From Sandaracinus amylolyticus (lineage in GTDB: Bacteria; Myxococcota_A; Polyangia; Polyangiales; Sandaracinaceae), in assembly GCF_000737325.1 (NCBI RefSeq), contig NZ_CP011125.1, positions 4,960,001 through 5,024,000 on the forward strand: DNA of 64,000 bases, written 5' to 3'. The position numbers and the translations under genes are program-made. The notes under the pieces were generated by a model. The model did not search any database and was not told the origin of the DNA. It worked only from the letters and a program-made list of their open reading frames with translations. Shown piece after piece: positions 1 to 7,739 of the stretch; within the stretch, counting starts at the first letter, position 1; every line of letters starts with the position of its first letter.

Positions 1-56
1 GAGAGCAGCCCGACGGCGCACACGAGCACGCCCACGACGCGGCCGGAGTCCCCCAT
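1..56 (-). CDS. Partial N-terminus of a possible secreted/membrane protein
   Basis: Reading the minus strand from an ATG at 56 gives MGDSGRVVGVLVCAVGLL, then the window ends. The stretch is hydrophobic and could be a signal peptide or first membrane helix. It would be divergent from the cobalamin riboswitch transcript. Only 18 residues are visible and there is no strong ribosome binding site, so this is a weak call and no function can be given. Confidence 0.3.
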   Translation of the reverse strand, partial: MGDSGRVVGVLVCAVGLL

Positions 57-136
57 CCGCTCGTCGTACGCGCGATCGCGGAGAATTTCCAACCCGCCCC
101 GGTTTGACGCCTCGCGCCGGGCCCGCCACGTTCGCG

Positions 137-334
137 CTCGCCAGCGGTGCGCGCGGTGGGACCGTGCGCCTCGAGGGAATCCGGTGCGAATCCGGAGCTG
201 CCCCGCAGCGGTGTGCAGGAACGAACGCCGTCCCGAGCACTGGAGGAATGGTCCTCCGGGAAGCGACGGCCAGTAGAGACCGGATCGGCTCGAACGCGAT
301 CCGAGCGCCTGCGAGCCCGAAGACCTGCCGACGG
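137..334 (+). promoter_or_regulatory. Cobalamin (B12) riboswitch
   Basis: The conserved core is present: the G-G-A-A...GGTG...GCTG-CCCCGCA consensus lies at 176-213, and the 3' B12 box GCGAGCCCGAAGACCTGCC lies at 311-329. The intervening sequence holds the expected arms. The element ends about 70 bases before the GTG at 403, which has a GGAGG ribosome binding site at 392-396. Riboswitches of this class lower expression of the downstream gene when adenosylcobalamin is plentiful. The exact outer boundaries are estimates. Confidence 0.93.
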
Positions 335-402
335 TGTCGCGCGAGATCCGCGCGGCGGCACACGGCGCCTCGTGGGAGGGCGCCCCGCCTCGGAGGTCGC
401 TC

Positions 403-1656
403 GTGTCTCGTCCGATCCTCGCCTCGCTCGTGCTGCTCGCCGCATGCGGCACCGAGCGCCCCTGCGACGTCGCCGACCTCGCCCCGATCTCGCGCGCGCC
501 GGCGTTCGGCGTCGTGCTCTCCGACTACGCGTCGACCGCGATCGCGCTGCTCGACGAGCGCGGCGAGGCGATCACCGAGTCGTGGATCGACTCGGGCACG
601 CGCGCGTCGGGCATCGCGGCAGGGCTCGGAGGCGACGTCGTGATCGTCGCGACGCCCGAGCCCGGCACGCTCGCGCTGCTCGAGCGCTTCAACGCCGATC
701 GCCTCACCCTCGCCGAGTACGCGACCGGCACGGTGCGCCAGATCGATCTCCGCGGCGACGATCCCGACGCGCCGAGCGGTCACTCGCCCAACGTGCAGGA
801 CGTGCTCGCGGTCGACGGCGCGATCGCGCTCGTGAGCCGCGCGAACCCGAGCTTCCATCCCGACGCGCCCGAGCTCGCGCGCGGCAACGACGTCGTGGTC
901 GTCGACGTCGCGCAGGGCGTCGTGCTCGCACGCATCGACGTCGCCGCCGACACCACGGCGGAGGACGGCACGCCGATCTACGCGCGCCCCACGACGCTCG
1001 TGCCGATCGCGCATCCGAGCGGCGCGCGGCGCGTGCTGGTGTCGCTCCAGCGCCTCAGCGCGGACTTCACGCTCACCGGCGACGGCGCGGTCGCGGTCGT
1101 CGATCCCGACACGCGCGCGCTGACCGAGCTCGTCGCGCTCGAGGGTCTCAGCGGGTGCCACGGCGCGCGCGCGATCCCGGGCGCGCCCGATCGCGCGATG
1201 ATCCTCTGCACCGGCGATGCGTTCTCGCCGGGCCTCGAGCGCCGGCGCGAGGCGGGCATCGTGCGCGTCGCGATCGATCCCGACGGACGCATCACGATCG
1301 ATCGCGCGTGGCGCGCCGCCGATCACGAGAGCGCGCCGTCGCCCACCGCGGGGCTCGTGCCGCTCGACGCGTCGCGCGCGGCCTACGTCGCCGATCCGCG
1401 CGGCGAGAGCGGCCGCGACGTCCTCGCGCTGCTCGATCTCGACGACGCATCGATCGCGATCCTGCTCGAGGCCGACGCGTCGTTCGTGCTCGGCAGCGGC
1501 GCGCTCGATCCCGAGCGCGGCCTGCTCCTCGTCCCCGACGCCGACGCGCGCGGCGTCCATCGCCTCGACGTCCACGCGGAGGGCGCGACCCTGCGTGACT
1601 TCGTACTGCTACCGACCTGTCGCACGCTGCCGCCGCGCGAGATCACGCAGCTCTGA
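403..1656 (+). CDS. B12-riboswitch-controlled lipoprotein, probable beta-propeller
   Basis: The start is the GTG at 403, chosen because GGAGG sits six bases upstream and because it begins a clean lipoprotein signal (SRPILASLVLLAAC, lipid-attachment Cys15). The roughly 400-residue mature part repeatedly shows hydrophobic beta-strand pairs followed by turns such as VVIVATPEPGTLALL, VVVVDVAQGVVLARI and VAVVDPDTRAL. This resembles YncE/YVTN-type propellers. The only regulatory signal is the cobalamin riboswitch, so a role in corrinoid capture at the cell surface is the simplest idea. The Bacteroidetes lipoprotein BtuG is a B12-binding propeller under similar control. Homology to BtuG itself is not shown here. 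No TonB receptor or BtuCDF gene is visible in the window. Confidence 0.75.
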   Translation: MSRPILASLVLLAACGTERPCDVADLAPISRAPAFGVVLSDYASTAIALLDERGEAITESWIDSGTRASGIAAGLGGDVVIVATPEPGTLALLERFNADRLTLAEYATGTVRQIDLRGDDPDAPSGHSPNVQDVLAVDGAIALVSRANPSFHPDAPELARGNDVVVVDVAQGVVLARIDVAADTTAEDGTPIYARPTTLVPIAHPSGARRVLVSLQRLSADFTLTGDGAVAVVDPDTRALTELVALEGLSGCHGARAIPGAPDRAMILCTGDAFSPGLERRREAGIVRVAIDPDGRITIDRAWRAADHESAPSPTAGLVPLDASRAAYVADPRGESGRDVLALLDLDDASIAILLEADASFVLGSGALDPERGLLLVPDADARGVHRLDVHAEGATLRDFVLLPTCRTLPPREITQL

Positions 1657-1722
1657 GCGGACGCCCAGACGGCGGTACTCGGTGCTTGCAAGCCCGTCGC
1701 CGCGGGAGTAGGTGGGACTCCG

Positions 1723-2775
1723 ATGACCACTAGCTCGCCTTTCCGTCGACACTGGAACCTCTTCTCCTGTGTCCTCGCGGCGGTGCTCGCTGGCTCGCTC
1801 GGTCCAGGCTGTACGCCGAACCTGCCACGCACGCCTACCATGCCGAGCGAGGACGCGCGCTTCCAACGCGCCGATCTGACTCCGCCGGGCATGGCCGACG
1901 ACGCAGCCGCCGCGATGCAGCTCTACCCGGGCGACGTCGTGACGCTCCGGTTGATCAGCACCGAGACCGAAGAGTACGAGGGCCTGGTCGTCGACGAGCG
2001 CGGCGTGCTGCACATCCCGCTCGCGGGCGACGTCCCGGTGGGCGGCCTCGACCTCACCGACGCGGAGCGTCGCGTCGAAGAGGCGATGCGCCAGTTCGAT
2101 CGCACGTCGCGCGTGTCGCTCGTCGTCAGCGAGCCGAGCGGACACTTCGCGAGCGTGCTCGGCGCGGTCGGCGAGCCCGGACGCATCGCGGTGACGCCGG
2201 GCATGCGCCTCGCGGACCTGCTCGCGGCCGCGGGCGGCGCGGCGGTCGCGGAGGAAGAAGGCTTCTCCATGCCGTCGGGCGACCTCGGCGGCGCGCGCCT
2301 CGTGCGCAACGGCGAGGCGCTGCCGATCTCGCTCGAGATCGCGCTCACGGGTGATCCTCGCCACAACATCCGCGTCCGCCCCGGCGACACGCTCTACGTC
2401 CCGGCGGACCTCGGTCGCCTCGTGAGCGTGCTCGGCCAGGTGGGCTCGCCGCGCATCATGGCGTTCCGGCCCGGCATGCGCCTCACCCACGCGCTCTCGC
2501 TCGCGGGCGGCGTGACCCGCGATGGGAACTGGGGCGACGTGCGTGTGATCCGTGGTGAGGCGTCCGATCCGATGGTCTATTCGACCAGTGTTGCGGCGAT
2601 CGTCGACGGCGACGCGCACGACGTCGTGCTCGCCCCGGGCGACATCGTGTACGTTGCTTCGGCCGGTCACGCCGACCTGCGCGACGTCATGAACTCGCTC
2701 TCGTTGCTCCTCTCGATCCCGATCACCGCGGCCTCGATCACCGTGCCGTCGCTGATCATCGGCTCGGGACGCTGA
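1723..2775 (+). CDS. Wza-like outer-membrane polysaccharide export lipoprotein
   Basis: A 350-residue protein with a signal peptide ending at a probable lipidated Cys30 (LGPGC). Residues about 66-150 match a polysaccharide export (Poly_export) domain, starting at LYPGDVVTLRLIS. Two SLBB repeats follow at about 150-232 (VLGAVGEPGRI) and 235-318 (VLGQVGSPRI). The C-terminal 25 residues are hydrophobic. Members of this family form the outer-membrane channel for capsule or exopolysaccharide. An AGGTGGGA-like site precedes the ATG. The matching inner-membrane Wzz-like protein is at 7740-9803, so the two probably serve the same export machine although an NRPS gene lies between them. Confidence 0.88.
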   Translation: MTTSSPFRRHWNLFSCVLAAVLAGSLGPGCTPNLPRTPTMPSEDARFQRADLTPPGMADDAAAAMQLYPGDVVTLRLISTETEEYEGLVVDERGVLHIPLAGDVPVGGLDLTDAERRVEEAMRQFDRTSRVSLVVSEPSGHFASVLGAVGEPGRIAVTPGMRLADLLAAAGGAAVAEEEGFSMPSGDLGGARLVRNGEALPISLEIALTGDPRHNIRVRPGDTLYVPADLGRLVSVLGQVGSPRIMAFRPGMRLTHALSLAGGVTRDGNWGDVRVIRGEASDPMVYSTSVAAIVDGDAHDVVLAPGDIVYVASAGHADLRDVMNSLSLLLSIPITAASITVPSLIIGSGR

Positions 2776-2838
2776 GCGTGGCCGCGCGCTTCGCTTCGAC
2801 CTGAACGCCACTCGACCTCGACACGCCAAGGGAGCCCC

Positions 2839-5800
2839 ATGTCCAGTCCGTTCCGTTGCTACGTCATCGGCAACGAGTCGCTCGCGATCCAGTGCGCCGA
2901 CATCCTGCGAGCGCGAGGCCACGCCGTGCTCGGCATCGTCTCGTCGGACGAGGGCATCGGGAAGTGGGCGGACCAGAACGGCGTCGCGCGCATCGCGCCG
3001 GGCAAGGGCCTCGCCGAGCGCCTGCGCGCGCACACCGAGTCGATCGGAGGAGGCGAGTTCGATTGGCTCTTCTCGATCGCGAACCTGACGATCATCCCCG
3101 ACGACGTCCTCGCGATGCCGAAGCGGGGCTCGATCAACTTCCACGACGGCCCGCTGCCGCGCTACGCGGGCCTCAACGCCCCGATGTGGGCGATCCTGAA
3201 CGCCGAGCCGCGCCACGGGATCACCTGGCACGTCATCGAGGGCGGCGTCGACGAGGGCGACATCCTCGCGCAGCGCACGTTCGGCATCGGCGAGCGCGAC
3301 ACGTCGGTGGTGCTCAACACGCGCTGCTACGAGGCGGCGATCGAGTCGTTCAGCGAGCTCGTCGATCAGCTCGGCACCGGCACCGAGCAGCGCACGAAGC
3401 AGGACCTCACGCAGCGCACGTACTTCGGGCGCTACGACCGCCCCGCGGCGATGTGCACGATCGACTGGGCGCAGCCCGCGTCGAAGATCGCGTCGCTCGT
3501 CCGCGCCCTCGACTTCGGTCCGCGCTACGCGAACCCGGTCGGCGCCGCGAAGACGCAGACCGCGACCGATCCGCTCCTGCTCCCCGAGGTGCACGAGGGC
3601 AGCGCCGAGACGAGCGACGAGCCGGGCACGATCGTCGCGGTCGAGCACGGCGCGATCGAGGTCGCGACGGGCCAGGGCACGCTGCGCTTCCCGCGCGCGA
3701 CGTGCGTGAGCGGCATCCCGCAGGACGACGCCGCGCTCGCGAAGCACGGGATCGTGAAGGGCGCGCGCCTTCCCGCGCTCGAGGAGACGCGCGCGACGCG
3801 CCTCGGCGAGTCCGATCAGCAGCTCGCGAAGCACGAGACGTTCTGGTCGAAGCGCCTCGCGCAGGTCGCGCCGATCGAGCTGCCGTACGCGGATCGCACG
3901 CCGAGCAAGGCGCCGGTGTTCGTGCGCGCGCCGGTGCCGGTGCCGGCGGGGATGGACGCGCCGTCGACGCTCGCCGCGGCGATCGCGTGGCTCGCGCGCA
4001 TCACGGGCAACCGCACGTTCGACGTCGGCTATCGCCACCCCGCGATCACCAGCGCGACGCAGGGCGTGGAGCGCTTCTTCGCGCAGTCGGTCCCGCTGCG
4101 CGTGGAGCTCGGCGACACGATCACGTTCGCGGAGCTGCGCGAGAAGATCGCCGCGGATCGCGATCGTCTGCGCGAGCACCTCACCTACCCGCGTGATCTC
4201 GTCGCGCGCACGCCGGGGCTCGGCAGCGCGAAGATCGAGATCGCGGTCGAGGAGACCGACGCGCTCGACACCGTGAAGCCGCGCGCCGGCGAGGTGCTCG
4301 AGATCGCGATCAGCCCCGATGGATCGCGCGCGACGCTGATCATCGACAGCACGCGCGTCGCTGCGGCGCACCTCGAGAAGATGGTCGGCCGCTTCGGCAC
4401 GCTGCTCCAGGGCGCGGCGAACGACGCCGCGACGCAGGTCGCGCGCCTCCCGCTGCTGCCCGCCGACGAGCTCGATCGCGTGCTCCGCCACTGGAACGCG
4501 ACGACCACCGAGTACCCGGCCGATCGCTCGGTGCACCAGCTCTTCGAGGCGCAGGTGGATCGCACGCCGGACGCGATCGCCCTCGCGTTCGAGCGCGAGC
4601 GCCTCACGTACCGCGCGCTCGACGAGCGTGCGAACCAGCTCGCGCACAAGCTGATCGCGCTCGGCGTCGGCCGAGACACGCTGGTCGCGCTGCACGTCGA
4701 TCGCTCACCCGAGCTCGTGATCGGCGCGCTCGCGATCTGGAAGGCGGGCGGCGCGTACGTGCCCGTCGATCCGAGCTATCCCGCGGATCGCGTCGCGCTC
4801 TACGTCGAGGACTCGCAGGCGAAGGTGGTGCTCACGAAGGAGCACCTCGCGTACGCGCTGCCGCAGACCGGCGCGACGATCCTGCGCCTCGACGCGGACG
4901 CGTCGTCGTTCGCGAGCGAGCCGCGCACGCGCCCGGCGCGCGAGACCGACAGCGCGAGCCTCGCGTACGTCATCTACACGTCGGGCTCGACCGGCCGCCC
5001 CAAGGGCGTGATGATCGAGCACCGCCACGTCGCGAACTTCTTCACCGGCATGGACCCGGTGATCCCGCGACCGACGGATGCGCGCTGGCTCGCGGTGACG
5101 AGCCTCTCGTTCGACATCTCGGTGCTCGAGCTCTTCTGGACGCTCTGCCGCGGCTTCGAGGTCGTGCTCTCGAGCGACGAGGATCGCGCGCTCGTCTCGA
5201 GCGGTCGCGCGCCCGGCAGCGATCGGAAGATCGGCTTCTCGCTCTTCTACTTCGCGAGCGACGAGGGCGAGAAGAACGCGGGCAAGTACCGCGCGCTGCT
5301 CGAGGGCGCGAAGTTCGCGGATCGCAACGGGTTCCAGGCGGTGTGGACGCCCGAGCGGCACTTCGGCGCGTTCGGCGGCCTCTATCCGAACCCGAGCGTC
5401 GCGAGCGCCGCGATCGCCGCGGTCACGCAGCACGTGAAGATCCGCTCGGGATCGTGCGTGCTCCCGCTGCACCACCCGATCCGCGTCGCGGAGGAGTGGG
5501 CGCTCGTCGACAACCTGTCGAACGGGCGCGTCGGCATCTCGTTCGCGAGCGGCTGGCACCCGAACGACTTCGTGCTGCGCCCCGAGAACTTCGCGAACGC
5601 GAAGGGCGCGATGGTGCGTGACCTCGAGATCGTCCGGAAGCTCTGGCGCGGCGAGACGCTCGAGTTCGAGGGCCCGAAGGGCCCCGTGAAGGTGAGGACG
5701 CTGCCGCGTCCCGTGCAGCCCGAGCTGCCGATCTGGGTGACCGCCGCGGGCAACCCCGAGACGTTCGCGGCCGCGGGCCGCATGGGCGCCGGCATCCTCA

Positions 5801-7509
5801 CGCACCTGCTCGGTCAGAGCCTCGACGAAGTGCGCGAGAAGGTCGCGGTCTATCGCAAGGCCTGGAAGGACTCGGGCCACGAGGGCGACGGCCACGTCAC
5901 CCTCATGCTCCACACGTTCATCGGAGACGACGAGCGCGCCGTGAAGGAGACCGCGCGCGAGCCGATGAAGGACTACCTGCGCAGCTCGATGAACCTGATC
6001 GCGGCGCACGCGTGGGCGTTCCCCGCGTTCAAGAAGCACGCGAAGGAAGGCGCGAGCTTCGAGGACAACTTCACCTCGCTCTCGCCGGAGGACGCGGACG
6101 CGCTGCTCGATCACGCGTTCGAGCGCTACTACGAGACGAGCGGTCTCTTCGGCACGCCCGAGAGCGCGCTCCAGCGCGTCAACGAGTGCAAGTCGATCGG
6201 CGTCGACGAGATCGCGTGTCTCATCGACTACGGGATCGACAGCGACACGGTGCTCGCGCACCTCGATCACCTCAACCGCCTGCGCCTCGCCGCCGAGCCG
6301 AAGCCGCGCGTCGAGGAGGACGACTGGTCGATCGCCGCGCAGATCGTCCGTCACCGCATCACGCACCTGCAGTGCACGCCGAGCATGCTGCGCATGCTCC
6401 TCGGCAACGACGAGGCGCGCACCGCGCTCGCGCACGTGAAGCACATGTTCGTCGGCGGCGAGGCGCTGCCGGGCTCGCTCGTCGCGGAGCTCGCGACGGC
6501 GACGCGCGCGACGCTCACGAACATGTACGGCCCGACCGAGACGACGATCTGGTCGTCGACCGAGGTCGCGGCGCCCGTCGAGGGCACGGTGTCGATCGGC
6601 AAGCCGATCGCGAACACGCAGCTCTACGTGCTCGACGCCGCGCGCCAGCCGGTGCCGGTGGGCGCGCCGGGCGAGCTGTGGATCGGCGGCGCCGGCGTCG
6701 CGCGCGGCTACTGGCAGCGCCCCGATCTGACCGAGGAGCGCTTCGTCCCCGATCCCTTCGTGAAGACCGAGGGCGCGCGGATGTACCGCACCGGCGACCT
6801 CGTTCGCTGGGCGAGCGACGGCCGCGTCGAGTTCCTCGGTCGCGTGGATCACCAGGTGAAGATCCGCGGCTACCGCATCGAGCTCGGCGAGATCGAGTCG
6901 CGCCTCTCGAACCACGAGGACGTGCGCGAGGTCGTCGTCGTCGCGCGCGAGGACAACCCGGGCGACAAGCGCCTGGTCGCCTACTACACGGCGGCCCAGG
7001 GCCACACGCCCGACCCCGAGAAGCTGCGCGCGCACCTGCGGGTGACGCTGCCCGAGTTCATGGTGCCCTCGCACTTCGTGGAGCTCGCGCGCTTCCCGCT
7101 GACGCCGAACAACAAGATCGATCGCAAGCAGCTCCCCAAGCCCGACGAGAGCGCCGGGCGCGCCTCGGCCGCGGAGTTCGTGGCCGCGGAGAGCGAGATC
7201 GAGAAGCAGATCGCCGAGATCTGGATGCGCATCCTCGGCCTCTCGAAGGTCGGCACCCAGGACAACTTCTTCGAGCTCGGCGGTCACTCGCTGCTCGCCG
7301 TCCAGGCGCACCGCGAGATCAAGCAGGCGACCGGCAAGGACCTGACGATCACCGACATCTTCCGGTTCCCGACGATCGCGGCGCTCGCGAGCTACCTCGG
7401 TGGCGGCGGCGACGCGGGCGGCGGCGCGGAGGAGCTCGGCAAGACCGCCGATCGCGCGGCCCAGCGGCGCGAGATGATGAACCGCCGCAACCAGGTCCGC
7501 CGCCGGTAG
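2839..7509 (+). CDS. NRPS: formyltransferase, partial condensation, adenylation with embedded monooxygenase, carrier
   Basis: The 1556-residue enzyme starts with a formyl_trans_N domain (about 1-205) with the catalytic set N100, H102 and D138 (INFHDGPLPRYAG, GVDEGDIL). Residues about 335-535 look like the C-terminal half of a condensation domain; no HHxxxDG is present, so condensation activity is doubtful. The adenylation domain begins near 545 and carries YVIYTSGSTGRPKGV and LSFDISVLELFW. It is interrupted at about 796-1150 by a luciferase-like FMN monooxygenase (KIGFSLFYF, WTPERHFG). It then resumes with MYGPTETT and YRTGDLVRW. A carrier domain ends the protein (FELGGHSLL, Ser1484). AAGGGAG precedes the ATG. 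A-domains split by a monooxygenase are known from myxobacterial assembly lines such as MtaG/MelG. The amino acid specificity was not predicted. Confidence 0.88.
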   Translation: MSSPFRCYVIGNESLAIQCADILRARGHAVLGIVSSDEGIGKWADQNGVARIAPGKGLAERLRAHTESIGGGEFDWLFSIANLTIIPDDVLAMPKRGSINFHDGPLPRYAGLNAPMWAILNAEPRHGITWHVIEGGVDEGDILAQRTFGIGERDTSVVLNTRCYEAAIESFSELVDQLGTGTEQRTKQDLTQRTYFGRYDRPAAMCTIDWAQPASKIASLVRALDFGPRYANPVGAAKTQTATDPLLLPEVHEGSAETSDEPGTIVAVEHGAIEVATGQGTLRFPRATCVSGIPQDDAALAKHGIVKGARLPALEETRATRLGESDQQLAKHETFWSKRLAQVAPIELPYADRTPSKAPVFVRAPVPVPAGMDAPSTLAAAIAWLARITGNRTFDVGYRHPAITSATQGVERFFAQSVPLRVELGDTITFAELREKIAADRDRLREHLTYPRDLVARTPGLGSAKIEIAVEETDALDTVKPRAGEVLEIAISPDGSRATLIIDSTRVAAAHLEKMVGRFGTLLQGAANDAATQVARLPLLPADELDRVLRHWNATTTEYPADRSVHQLFEAQVDRTPDAIALAFERERLTYRALDERANQLAHKLIALGVGRDTLVALHVDRSPELVIGALAIWKAGGAYVPVDPSYPADRVALYVEDSQAKVVLTKEHLAYALPQTGATILRLDADASSFASEPRTRPARETDSASLAYVIYTSGSTGRPKGVMIEHRHVANFFTGMDPVIPRPTDARWLAVTSLSFDISVLELFWTLCRGFEVVLSSDEDRALVSSGRAPGSDRKIGFSLFYFASDEGEKNAGKYRALLEGAKFADRNGFQAVWTPERHFGAFGGLYPNPSVASAAIAAVTQHVKIRSGSCVLPLHHPIRVAEEWALVDNLSNGRVGISFASGWHPNDFVLRPENFANAKGAMVRDLEIVRKLWRGETLEFEGPKGPVKVRTLPRPVQPELPIWVTAAGNPETFAAAGRMGAGILTHLLGQSLDEVREKVAVYRKAWKDSGHEGDGHVTLMLHTFIGDDERAVKETAREPMKDYLRSSMNLIAAHAWAFPAFKKHAKEGASFEDNFTSLSPEDADALLDHAFERYYETSGLFGTPESALQRVNECKSIGVDEIACLIDYGIDSDTVLAHLDHLNRLRLAAEPKPRVEEDDWSIAAQIVRHRITHLQCTPSMLRMLLGNDEARTALAHVKHMFVGGEALPGSLVAELATATRATLTNMYGPTETTIWSSTEVAAPVEGTVSIGKPIANTQLYVLDAARQPVPVGAPGELWIGGAGVARGYWQRPDLTEERFVPDPFVKTEGARMYRTGDLVRWASDGRVEFLGRVDHQVKIRGYRIELGEIESRLSNHEDVREVVVVAREDNPGDKRLVAYYTAAQGHTPDPEKLRAHLRVTLPEFMVPSHFVELARFPLTPNNKIDRKQLPKPDESAGRASAAEFVAAESEIEKQIAEIWMRILGLSKVGTQDNFFELGGHSLLAVQAHREIKQATGKDLTITDIFRFPTIAALASYLGGGGDAGGGAEELGKTADRAAQRREMMNRRNQVRRR

Positions 7510-7538
7510 TCGCTCGTCGCACGGACGCCACACGTGAG

Positions 7539-7568
7539 CGGGCCCGGCATCGGAAGGTGCCGGGCCCG
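7539..7568 (+). terminator. Strong hairpin after the NRPS gene
   Basis: A perfect 11-bp stem (CGGGCCCGGCA with its complement) encloses an 8-base loop, beginning 30 bases after the NRPS stop codon. Only a short TTT run follows, about ten bases downstream, so it may act as a weak terminator or as a 3'-end stabilising hairpin. Confidence 0.5.
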
Positions 7569-7739
7569 ACGTGCGTTTCGCGCCGGTACCAAACGCCCGC
7601 TGCTCGTCGGAATCACACCCGGTGCTCATGCCTCTCTGGTACCGTGCGAGAGTTCCGAGCCATCCGGGAAGAACGCGTCTCTCCACCCCTGGACCGATCC
7701 GCTGATCGGCGTAAAACTCGGCCCCCAGCTGCATTCCAC

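Noticed and set aside
1609-4695. Very long open frame on the minus strand opposite the NRPS and Wza genes
   Set aside because: Translation is Arg/Ala/Glu-rich with no recognisable domain. It mirrors the high third-position GC of the real plus-strand genes, as do similar long antisense frames over the PKS, UvrA and Bat genes.
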